A program made the translations under genes and the position numbers. The notes beneath the pieces were generated by a model. It was not told where the DNA came from. It saw only the letters and a program-made list of their open reading frames with translations, and did no database searches. This document shows, in pieces, positions 1 through 6,355 of a stretch of 38,098 nt of DNA. The stretch lies in assembly GCA_035461175.1 (NCBI GenBank), contig DATHVR010000057.1, positions 1 through 38,098 on the forward strand, read 5' to 3'. The stretch is from DATHVR01 sp035461175. GTDB taxonomy: Bacteria > Actinomycetota > Acidimicrobiia > Spongiisociales > ZC4RG35. How positions within the stretch are numbered: the first letter of the stretch is position 1; each line of letters opens with the position of its first letter.

Positions 1-345
1 CCCCTGAAACCCCCCGCCATGATCATCAAGGGGGGAAACCCCCCCGCCATGATTAATAAGGGACGACCCCCCTGAAACCCCCCGCCGCCAGGCGACTCAC
101 AGCATCTTGCCGATGGGCGATCCGCCCAAAGCGCACGGCGACCAACCGTCGTCTGTCGTCAACCGCTCGAAGTGAACACCAAGGGGGGCGCCCCCCTGAA
201 ACCGCCCGCGGCTGCTCGTGGGGCAGGTGGGGTGGTCGGGGCCATCCAACCACCCGTCCCGCGCGGGAGGTCGTCTGTCGTCGAGGCCCGGGTGGTGGGG
301 ACGAAGAGGCTTTTCGCGAAAACGGAACTCCGACCTCCGACTCAC
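1..345 (-). repeat. Composite intergenic repeat element, copy 1 (inverted)
   Basis: This gene-free stretch lies downstream of the sigma factor gene, with about 60 further bases before that gene's stop in which I see nothing. Read on the minus strand it matches the element at 22822-23110 block by block: GGTCGGAG, a TTTTCGCGAAAA palindrome (311-322), the motif GACGACAGACGAC (complement at 270-282, again at 148-160), GGATGGCCCCGACCACC, CGAGCAGCCGCGGG, then G-rich hairpin units of the type GGTTTCAGGGGGG. Two or three imperfect units are packed into 1-95, with spacings of 29 and 39 bases between their AAA tracts (7-9, 36-38, 75-77). A further hairpin (GGGGGGCGCCCCCC) lies near 184-197. Open frames crossing it have repeat-like composition and are not credible genes. 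Confidence 0.75.
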
Positions 346-406
346 CACCCACCACTCACCACTCGTTACCCCCGAGCAGCCGGGCCTGTGAACCGACCGC
401 CCGCCC

Positions 407-1351
407 TTATGCGACCCGCATCTCCTCGACCGACTCGAGCCGGTCACGGAGCATCTCCAGGGTCTCGGAGATCAGCATGCGGATCCGGTGCTCGGGAAGG
501 CCGGTGGCGTCGGTGATCTGGGCCATGGTGGCGGGCGGGTCGTCGGCGAGGCCGAAGCGCATCTCGAGGACCTTGCGTTCCTTCTCGGGGAGAGAGTCCA
601 GGCTCTTGCGCACTTCCGACTCGAGCAGACGGGCCTGAGCAGCCGACTCGGGGTCGACGGCGCCCTCGTCGGCGATGAAGTCGCCCAGGGCAGCCCCATC
701 CTCGCCCACCGGGGTGTCGAGGGCGATCGTGGTCGAAACGGTCAGAGCGCGTTCCACCTCCCCGACCGAGATGCCCGTCTCATGAGCGATCTCCGCCGGA
801 GTCGGAGCCCGGCCCAGCTTCGCCTGCAGCTGCTCGTGAGCGGCGCGCACAGTGGGCAGGATGTCGAAGACTCCGGCCGGAATCCGGATCGTGTCCCCGA
901 GAGTGGCCCGGGCGCGCTGCATGGCCTGGCGAATCCACCAGGTGGCGTAGGTGGAGAACTTGAAGCCCTTGCGCCAGTCGAACTTCTCGACGGCGGTCAT
1001 CAGACCCAGGTTTCCCTCCTGGATCAGGTCGAGCATCTCCACATCGGCGCCGGCGTACCGGCGGGCATTGGATACCACCAGCCGGAGGTTGGCCTCGATG
1101 AAGCGACGCCGGGCGCGGACGCCTTCATTGACGGCGCGCTCGAGACGCTCGCGTTCGGCGGCATCGTCGAACTCGTCCCGGTCCAGGCGGCGCTGGGCGT
1201 CGAGGCCGGCCTCGATGGCCTGGGCCAGACGCACCTCGTCGTCGGCGGTTAGGAGCTCGTAGTGGCCGAGGCCGTCCAGATACTGACTCAGAAGGTCAGT
1301 GGTCAGGCGGCCCCGTTCGTCCACGAGCCCAACTGTCAGCTTGTTTCGCAT
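407..1351 (-). CDS. Group 2 sigma-70 family RNA polymerase sigma factor
   Basis: This is a primary-like sigma factor of 314 residues that recruits RNA polymerase to promoters. Region 1.2 (about 19-50) and a well-kept region 2 (about 82-148, with LDLIQEGNLGL and FSTYATWWIRQA) are followed by region 3 (155-220) and region 4 (240-310). It lacks the long N-terminal region of housekeeping SigA, so it looks like a group 2 (SigB-like) stress or growth-phase factor. Region 4.2 is divergent: the usual TRERIRQIE recognition-helix stretch reads LPEHRIRML. I chose the ATG at 1351 because GTGGGAAA precedes it; an in-frame GTG at 1366 has no visible ribosome site. It diverges from the ribosome hibernation factor across about 130 bases. 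Confidence 0.9.
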   Translation of the reverse strand: MRNKLTVGLVDERGRLTTDLLSQYLDGLGHYELLTADDEVRLAQAIEAGLDAQRRLDRDEFDDAAERERLERAVNEGVRARRRFIEANLRLVVSNARRYAGADVEMLDLIQEGNLGLMTAVEKFDWRKGFKFSTYATWWIRQAMQRARATLGDTIRIPAGVFDILPTVRAAHEQLQAKLGRAPTPAEIAHETGISVGEVERALTVSTTIALDTPVGEDGAALGDFIADEGAVDPESAAQARLLESEVRKSLDSLPEKERKVLEMRFGLADDPPATMAQITDATGLPEHRIRMLISETLEMLRDRLESVEEMRVA

Positions 1352-1479
1352 CGGTCGATTTCCCACGTTTGAGCGAACACCTGTTCGTGATGATTAATTC
1401 CCGTAGTGCAGTGACATATGACCCTGGCACAAATGGGGGCTTCTCGGTAATCGTGACAGAGTACGAGGAGGTTCTCTAC

Positions 1480-2346
1480 ATGACCAGACAGCCGGGTCAG
1501 GATTCCGTCGCGACCACGACCCTCGAATCGTCGGAAGTGGAATCGGCGGAAGAGTATGTGCCGACCGAATCACCGGTCGGCATTACTGTAGTGACCGACG
1601 GTGACGTCGCCCCGGGTGATGTTACCTACGCCCTCCACCGCCTGGGGCCGGTGGTCAATCGCATCGACGAAGCGGTGCTCTTTTCCAGGATCAAGCTGGC
1701 GATGGCGCCCGACCCTGCCCGCTCTCGCCCCGCCAAGGCCCAGATCCTGGTCGACATCCGGGGAGATCTGGTGCGGGCGCAGGTGGCAGGGGAAACGATG
1801 ACCCAGGCCATCGATCTGCTCAAAGACCGACTGCGCGACAAGCTCAACCACCGTCACGAGCGCCGGCGCGCCCTGCGCCGGCGACCGGGCGCATCGGAGA
1901 ACGGGACCTGGCGGCGTGGCGACCTACCCACCCCTCGGCCCGACTACTTCAACCGCCCGCAGGAGGAGCGACAGATCGTGCGTCGCAAGGCCTTCGCCAT
2001 CGAGTCGCTCGCTCCCGACGAGGCGATCTTCGACATGGAGCAGCTGGACCATAGCTTCTACCTGTTCCGTGATCTGGCCACCGACCTGGACGCCATGGTG
2101 GAGCGTTCCGACGACGGCACATATCTCCTCACCCGTCTGGAGCCGATCGAGGTGGATCTCGGTCCGGTGGCGGCCCCCATCGAGGTCTCGGCCGCCATCC
2201 CGCCGCGAGTGGACGCCGAGGCGGCCGCCCGTCGACTCGAAACAACCGGTGCCCGCCAGCTCCTCTTCGTCGATCCGGAGACGGGACGTGGAAATGTCAT
2301 CTATCACCGCTACGACGGTCACTACGGCCTTATCACTCCCCAGTGA
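1480..2346 (+). CDS. hpf: Long ribosome hibernation promoting factor (HPF/RaiA family)
   Basis: Long-type HPF proteins bind the 30S decoding region and pair ribosomes into inactive 100S dimers during starvation. Of 288 residues, about 33-115 form the S30AE fold. A basic linker with HRHERRRALRRR follows, then the S30AE C-terminal domain. That domain appears twice: about 165-225 (IVRRKAFAIESLAPDEAIF) and about 228-288, ending in GNVIYHRYDGHYGLITP. Single-domain family members end after the first, so the duplication is notable, though related two-domain forms occur in actinobacteria. The start at 1480 has GAGGAGG eight bases upstream; an earlier in-frame ATG at 1369 would run through the divergent promoter region. 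A hairpin separates it from the membrane protein and heliorhodopsin genes downstream. Confidence 0.88.
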   Translation: MTRQPGQDSVATTTLESSEVESAEEYVPTESPVGITVVTDGDVAPGDVTYALHRLGPVVNRIDEAVLFSRIKLAMAPDPARSRPAKAQILVDIRGDLVRAQVAGETMTQAIDLLKDRLRDKLNHRHERRRALRRRPGASENGTWRRGDLPTPRPDYFNRPQEERQIVRRKAFAIESLAPDEAIFDMEQLDHSFYLFRDLATDLDAMVERSDDGTYLLTRLEPIEVDLGPVAAPIEVSAAIPPRVDAEAAARRLETTGARQLLFVDPETGRGNVIYHRYDGHYGLITPQ

Positions 2347-2355
2347 CCGTCCGGC

Positions 2356-2389
2356 CCCCGGTGCCCGCGAACTGCCTCCAGCACCGGGG
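2356..2389 (+). terminator. Nine-base-pair hairpin between hpf and the membrane protein gene
   Basis: CCCCGGTGC (2356-2364) and GCACCGGGG (2381-2389) form a perfect inverted repeat with a 16-base loop. No T-tract follows, so a classical intrinsic terminator is not certain. It ends five bases before the GTG start at 2395, so it could also limit translation of the next gene or mark an RNA processing point. Confidence 0.5.
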
Positions 2390-2394
2390 CCCCG

Positions 2395-2973
2395 GTGACG
2401 GGCCAGGCCCCGAGCAAGGGCCCGGCCCGTCCTCTCTGGTCGCCCCTGACTCTCGTGGCGACGGCGACGGTGCTCGTCTTCGCCGGCCAGCTCGTGATCG
2501 AGAGCCGCGCACTGGTTCCCGAAGCGCCCCTGGGCCAGGTGTCGCTCCAGTTCGCCACCGACCCCGTCGCCGCCGACCGGGTCGTTTCCGCATGGTCGAG
2601 AGAGGGCGTGACCCATATGGCGGCTGCCGGAGTTGGCTTCGACTATCTCCTCCTCCTCGCCTACGCGACCACACTGGTGGTGGCCGGCATCTGGTTGAGC
2701 CGGCGTTCTCCCACCAAGCGGTGGCACCGCGCCGGTAGGGTCGTCACCGTGAGCGGAGTCGCCGCCGCGATGGTCGACGCCATCGAAAACGCCCTGCTCC
2801 TGGCCGAGATCGACGGGGAGTTCGGTCTCGCCCCCCTGGTCGGGGCCCTGGCCTCGACCAAGTTCGGGCTGATCGGACTAGGTCTCGTCCTCCTGGCCGG
2901 GGGCGCATGGGCAATCCGCCCGGGAACTACGGAACATCCGTCGGATTCCCCCGTTACGAAAGAAACAGCATGA
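2395..2973 (+). CDS. Four-helix membrane protein coupled to heliorhodopsin
   Basis: I do not recognise a named family. The 192-residue protein has four predicted membrane segments (about 15-35, 78-101, 114-136, 147-170) joined by a larger outside loop between the first two. Acidic residues sit in or next to helices: FDYLLLLAY in the second and VDAIENALLL in the third, a D..EN pattern suggestive of a functional site rather than plain packing. The GTG at 2395 is the only possible start after an in-frame stop at 2344, and it lacks a clear Shine-Dalgarno. Its stop overlaps the heliorhodopsin start in ATGA (2970-2973), so the two are almost certainly made together and may form a complex. That partnership is inference. 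Confidence 0.8.
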   Translation: MTGQAPSKGPARPLWSPLTLVATATVLVFAGQLVIESRALVPEAPLGQVSLQFATDPVAADRVVSAWSREGVTHMAAAGVGFDYLLLLAYATTLVVAGIWLSRRSPTKRWHRAGRVVTVSGVAAAMVDAIENALLLAEIDGEFGLAPLVGALASTKFGLIGLGLVLLAGGAWAIRPGTTEHPSDSPVTKETA

Positions 2974-3731
2974 CCACCAACGAAACCTCCACCAGGGGCG
3001 ACCGGCTCCGGATCTACAACCTGCTGATGGGCCTGCTCCATCTCGTCCAGGGTGTCGCGGTGCTGATCCTCGCCAACGACTTCACCCTGCCTGTCATCGC
3101 CACCTTCATGGACGGCCCTCCGGGACAGGGCGGCCCCTCGGTCGAGCCCCTGTTCGATCTCAGCATCGCCTGGGGCGTGGCCACCTTCCTGTTCATGTCG
3201 GCTCTGGCTCACCTCCTGATCGCATCACCCGGCATCTATGGGTGGTACCGGACCAACCTGGGTCGCCAGCGCAACTACGCCCGCTGGATCGAGTATTCGT
3301 TCTCCTCGTCGGTGATGGTGGTTCTGATCGCGATGCTGGTAGGCATCGCCGACATCGCCGCCCTCGTCGCCCTGGCCGGCGTCAACGCTTCGATGATCCT
3401 CTTTGGCCTGCTCCAGGAGAAGTACGAGTCGCCCGGTGAGGCGGTCAACTGGACCCCGTTCTGGTTCGGAGTGATCGCCGGAGCCGTTCCCTGGATCGCG
3501 ATCGCCATCTACCTGTTCGGCACCGGCGGCGAGGTCCCCGGATTCGTCTACGGGATCTTCTTCTCGCTGTTCGTCTTCTTCAACGTGTTCGCCGTCGTGA
3601 TGGTGCTGCAGTACCGCCGCATCGGGCGCTGGGCCAACTACGAATACGGCGAGTACACCTATGTGCTGCTCAGCCTGGTGGCGAAATCGGCCCTCGCCTG
3701 GCAGGTCTTCGGCGGGACCCTGGCCGTCTAG
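2970..3731 (+). CDS. Heliorhodopsin
   Basis: This is a seven-helix retinal protein of the heliorhodopsin family, which lies inverted in the membrane compared with type 1 rhodopsins and is thought to sense light or regulate partners rather than pump strongly. The 253 residues match the usual length. The retinal Schiff-base lysine is K239 in SLVAKSALAWQVF, the counterion glutamate is E108 in RWIEYSFSSS, and H24 and H81 correspond to the family's conserved inner histidines. LIAMLVGIADIAALVAL and GVNASMILFGL are typical helix 4-5 signatures. Start chosen at the ATG overlapping the upstream stop, not the earlier in-frame codon. No carotenoid cleavage or retinal synthesis gene is in the window. Its stop shares CTAG with the convergent CapA gene. 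Confidence 0.95.
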   Translation: MTTNETSTRGDRLRIYNLLMGLLHLVQGVAVLILANDFTLPVIATFMDGPPGQGGPSVEPLFDLSIAWGVATFLFMSALAHLLIASPGIYGWYRTNLGRQRNYARWIEYSFSSSVMVVLIAMLVGIADIAALVALAGVNASMILFGLLQEKYESPGEAVNWTPFWFGVIAGAVPWIAIAIYLFGTGGEVPGFVYGIFFSLFVFFNVFAVVMVLQYRRIGRWANYEYGEYTYVLLSLVAKSALAWQVFGGTLAV

Positions 3732-4717
3732 GACCTCTCCACCCCCCCGGGGACCGGCACCTCGACGACCAGCCGGTCCCCGGTCAGGGAGACCTCCGTC
3801 CCCATCTCGGCGCAAGCCGACGTCAGACGGCGCCGGACCCAGGCCGCCTGCTCGCCCCGAGCCACCCGGGTGTGGGCGTAGTCGAGTTCGAGCGGGATCA
3901 GCTCGAAGCGGGACGGACCCGACGGGGCGAGATCGACCAGAAGCAGGATCCCGAGGTCGTTGCGAAGGCGGGGATCCACGGCATAGTCGTCTATGAAGTC
4001 ACCGAGGTCGAAGGCCACTCGTCCCTGGATGCCGTGAAAGACGTGAGCCGAGTGGCCCGCCACCAGGGAGACTCCCGCTCCCACCAGTTCGGCGGCGGCT
4101 CGCTGGACGTAGGGAAGCGGGACGGTGGTCATGTTCGGGCCCCAGTGGGGAGTGGCGAGCGTGATCGCATCCGGACCCGGCCGGAGAGCGTCGCCCACCC
4201 AGGCGGGGACCCCCAGGGGTAGATCCGCCCAGGCCACGCCGGGGGTCTCCTCTCCGGCTGCGTACTCCCGCGGGTGATCGGTCAACCCGATCATTCGCAG
4301 CGGCACCGGCCCGCCCAGCTCGACCGCCTGGCGGGCGGAGGAGGCGTCGACGCCGGCGCCAACATGGGCGATGTCGGCCCCGTCGAGCAACTCCAGGGTG
4401 TCCAGCAAGGCCTCCCAGCCGTAGTCGAGGGCATGGTTGTTGGCGAGGGTCACCGCATCCACCCCGAGGTGAACGAGGAGGTCGACTGCCGCCGGTGGGG
4501 CCCGGAAGAAGAAGGGCTTGCCAGGGTCGGGCCAGCGCCGACCTCGCTCGGAGATACAGCACTCCAGATTGAGCACGAACCGGTCGGCGGCCTGAACGAT
4601 CTCGGTCAACTCGGGCGAGATCAGTGAAGCGGGTGGCCGCTCGGCCAGGACCGCTCCGACTCCCCTACCCAGCATCGTGTCGCCGGCCAGTGCGAGCCGG
4701 AGCCGGCCGGCGTTCAT
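3728..4717 (-). CDS. CapA-family (PGA_cap) metallophosphatase-like protein
   Basis: CapA-family proteins have a calcineurin-like metallophosphoesterase fold; some act in poly-gamma-glutamate capsule assembly, but many members have no known substrate. The 329 residues begin with LALAGDTMLGRGVG, the family's N-terminal motif. NLECCIS, VTLANNHALDYG and HWGPNMTTVP follow, then GHSAHVFHGI, all typical CapA landmarks with candidate metal ligands. No signal peptide or other capsule gene is evident, so a capsule role should not be assumed. The ATG at 4717 overlaps the stop of the upstream HypA-like gene (ATGA), which decides the start over an upstream in-frame codon. The stop overlaps that of heliorhodopsin on the other strand. 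Confidence 0.85.
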   Translation of the reverse strand: MNAGRLRLALAGDTMLGRGVGAVLAERPPASLISPELTEIVQAADRFVLNLECCISERGRRWPDPGKPFFFRAPPAAVDLLVHLGVDAVTLANNHALDYGWEALLDTLELLDGADIAHVGAGVDASSARQAVELGGPVPLRMIGLTDHPREYAAGEETPGVAWADLPLGVPAWVGDALRPGPDAITLATPHWGPNMTTVPLPYVQRAAAELVGAGVSLVAGHSAHVFHGIQGRVAFDLGDFIDDYAVDPRLRNDLGILLLVDLAPSGPSRFELIPLELDYAHTRVARGEQAAWVRRRLTSACAEMGTEVSLTGDRLVVEVPVPGGVERS

Positions 4718-5043
4718 GCCGCCGCTAACACCCAGCGTCCGACTGCGATCGGTAGAGCCGCCTCGATTACGGTGCCGTCGTTGCCGCAATAGGGACAGCT
4801 TTCGAGGCCGTCGCCGGTGTATTCGCGGTCGCAGACGTCACACCGCAGCAGGTCCTGGGCTCGCTCCCAGGTGACGTGGGCCGGGGCGAGGGGGGTGTTG
4901 GCAGTCAGGTCTCTCCATGCCAGGTTTGCCCGGAAGCGATCGATCCCCGGGCCGAGGGCAATCTCGACACTGCTCAGAGGCTGGTCGCGGGTCGCCCGCC
5001 GCAGGGTCACCAGAGCCGCCTCGACGAGTTCGCGCTCATGCAT
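4714..5043 (-). CDS. HypA-like zinc-ribbon protein
   Basis: HypA delivers nickel during [NiFe]-hydrogenase and sometimes urease maturation. This 109-residue protein starts MHE, the family's nickel-binding N-terminus, if translation begins at 5043, where GGGAG lies 11 bases upstream; an earlier in-frame start would bury that motif. A four-cysteine zinc ribbon follows (C68, C71, C83, C86 in CDVC and CPYC), as in HypA. Length and layout fit the family. No hydrogenase, HypB or urease gene is visible nearby, and the gene is translationally coupled to CapA. It may therefore be a maturation factor working elsewhere in the genome or a repurposed zinc-ribbon protein. Confidence 0.65.
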   Translation of the reverse strand: MHERELVEAALVTLRRATRDQPLSSVEIALGPGIDRFRANLAWRDLTANTPLAPAHVTWERAQDLLRCDVCDREYTGDGLESCPYCGNDGTVIEAALPIAVGRWVLAAA

Positions 5044-5197
5044 GGGTTGATCTTCTCCCGGATCGGCCATTGCGACCAGTGCCTTTCGCCCCTAGAGCGG
5101 TGGTCGGGGCGCGAAGCCGACCCGGGTCGGGACCATCGCCCCTGTCACTCACCACCTGAGCAAGAGACAGTGGAAGCAGACCCGAAGGAGTCAGGCA

Positions 5198-5452
5198 ATG
5201 CAGGTCACGACCATGACCGAGATCGAAGAGGCGCTGGGCGGGGTGGATCCCGACACCCTGCGCGAGATGGCGTACCGGATGGCGTTGAGTCATGTCGCTC
5301 TGTGCAAGACCACCTCGCAGATCGGGGATTGTGCCCACACCGACCCCGAGATGATCCGCGACCGGATCGAGGGCCTGGAAAGTGGCAAGCTGATATCGCT
5401 GCTCGCCCCTCACGCCTGGCTGGCGGTCGACATCCATCACCGCCTGGGATGA
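5198..5452 (+). CDS. Small conserved-looking hypothetical protein
   Basis: I do not recognise this 84-residue protein. It appears soluble and helical, acidic in the first half (EIEEALGGVDPDTLREMAY) with two cysteines (C36, C45) and a histidine-rich end (HAWLAVDIHHRLG). AAGGAG precedes the ATG by eight bases, and codon use matches the neighbours, so it is likely real. It is followed after 12 bases by a stress-protein-like gene and may share its transcript. It diverges from the HypA-like gene across about 150 bases in which I see no clear operator. Confidence 0.65.
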   Translation: MQVTTMTEIEEALGGVDPDTLREMAYRMALSHVALCKTTSQIGDCAHTDPEMIRDRIEGLESGKLISLLAPHAWLAVDIHHRLG

Positions 5453-5464
5453 GAGGAGCAACAC

Positions 5465-5971
5465 ATGCGACATGAACCCCATCTGGGAGCCGTATTCGCC
5501 CATCGTGTCGGCGCCGAAGCCGCCGTGAAGGATCTTCGCGAGCGGGGATTGGGGAGCGAGCACCTGGGCCTGGCCGTCCACGGGCCCGATACGGTCGTCT
5601 TCGAGGAAGACCTCGAGCACGAGGTGGGCACCGGGATCGAACACGGAGTGGCCGTCGGAGCCCCGGTCGGTGCGATCGCCGGCATCACCCTGCTCAGTGT
5701 CGCATCCGCCCTCTTCCCGGGCCTGAGCCTGGGAGGCCTGCTGGCGGCAGGGGCCGTGACCGGAGGACTGGCCGGTGGTTTCTGGGGTGCCTACCTGGGC
5801 CTCACTTCCGAGCAACCGGAACTGGAGCGGGAAGCCGATTGGGAACGGGTGCCGCTCGACCCCGGTGAGGTGCTGGTGGTGGTGTGCGAACACGGAGATC
5901 CCGACGACGTGAGAGAGGTCATCGAGCGCCACGGCGGTCGCTGGGTCGAAAAACCGGCCTCGATCTCCTGA
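5465..5971 (+). CDS. DUF1269-like / general stress protein with glycine-zipper membrane segment
   Basis: The 168-residue protein has the architecture of DUF1269-like stress proteins. A beta-alpha-beta N-terminus (AVFAHRVGAEAAVKDLRERG) leads into a glycine- and alanine-rich hydrophobic middle (about 62-118, GVAVGAPVGAIAGITL and GGLLAAGAVTGGLAGGFWG). A second small fold follows (GEVLVVVCEHGDPDDVREVI). The glycine-zipper part probably inserts in or lies on the membrane. Family roles are poorly defined and usually tied to general stress. GAGGAG precedes the ATG, and the preceding 84-residue gene is 12 bases away. The family name is my best match from pattern, not certain. Confidence 0.65.
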   Translation: MRHEPHLGAVFAHRVGAEAAVKDLRERGLGSEHLGLAVHGPDTVVFEEDLEHEVGTGIEHGVAVGAPVGAIAGITLLSVASALFPGLSLGGLLAAGAVTGGLAGGFWGAYLGLTSEQPELEREADWERVPLDPGEVLVVVCEHGDPDDVREVIERHGGRWVEKPASIS

Positions 5972-6003
5972 GCGCGACTTTTTCCATCCTCGTGCATCGA
6001 AGT

Positions 6004-6019
6004 ATTTGTACGGACAAAT
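6004..6019 (+). promoter_or_regulatory. Inverted repeat upstream of the sulfur operon
   Basis: ATTTGT-ACGG-ACAAAT is a perfect inverted repeat, AT-rich against a GC-rich background, lying 25 bases before the rhodanese start at 6044. Position and symmetry suit a dimeric repressor or activator site controlling the rhodanese, persulfide dioxygenase and SulP operon. The cognate regulator is not evident in the window. Confidence 0.5.
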
Positions 6020-6043
6020 TTCCGAGCGAGCAGAGGAGACCAA

Positions 6044-6346
6044 GTGACCCGTATCGAGCAGGTGCCGGCCAGCCAGTGGAGCCGCTGGATCGACGAGAAC
6101 CGTGGCGTGATGGTGGACGTGCGCGAGCCCCGGGAGTGGGCCCAGGGAGTCCTACCCGGTTCCGAGCGCATCAGCCTGGGCGCCTTCCCATTTCAGATGA
6201 ACACCCTCGACAAGAACACGCCGGTACTGGTCGTGTGCCGCTCGGGTGCCCGCAGCGAACGGGCTGCCCAGTTGCTCGCCCAGGCGGGTTTCCAGCGCGT
6301 CGCCAATCTGGCCGGCGGCCTGGTGGCCCTCGGCCTCGCCTCCTGA
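6044..6346 (+). CDS. Single-domain rhodanese sulfurtransferase
   Basis: Rhodaneses move sulfane sulfur between thiols through a persulfide on an active-site cysteine. This 100-residue protein is a single domain with VDVREPREWAQG (24-35) and the active-site loop CRSGAR starting at C65, followed by the expected helix and NLAGGLVA end. No signal peptide is seen, so it should act in the cytoplasm. The GTG at 6044 has GAGGAG seven to eight bases upstream. It lies nine bases ahead of the persulfide dioxygenase fusion and likely passes sulfane sulfur within that pathway, as in other rhodanese-PDO operons. Confidence 0.88.
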   Translation: MTRIEQVPASQWSRWIDENRGVMVDVREPREWAQGVLPGSERISLGAFPFQMNTLDKNTPVLVVCRSGARSERAAQLLAQAGFQRVANLAGGLVALGLAS

Positions 6347-6355
6347 GGAGCAAAC

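Noticed and set aside
53..447. Two small minus-strand frames in the repeat element
   Set aside because: They are repeat-encoded and low-complexity, with no ribosome site; similar peptides arise from copy 2 only because the DNA repeats.
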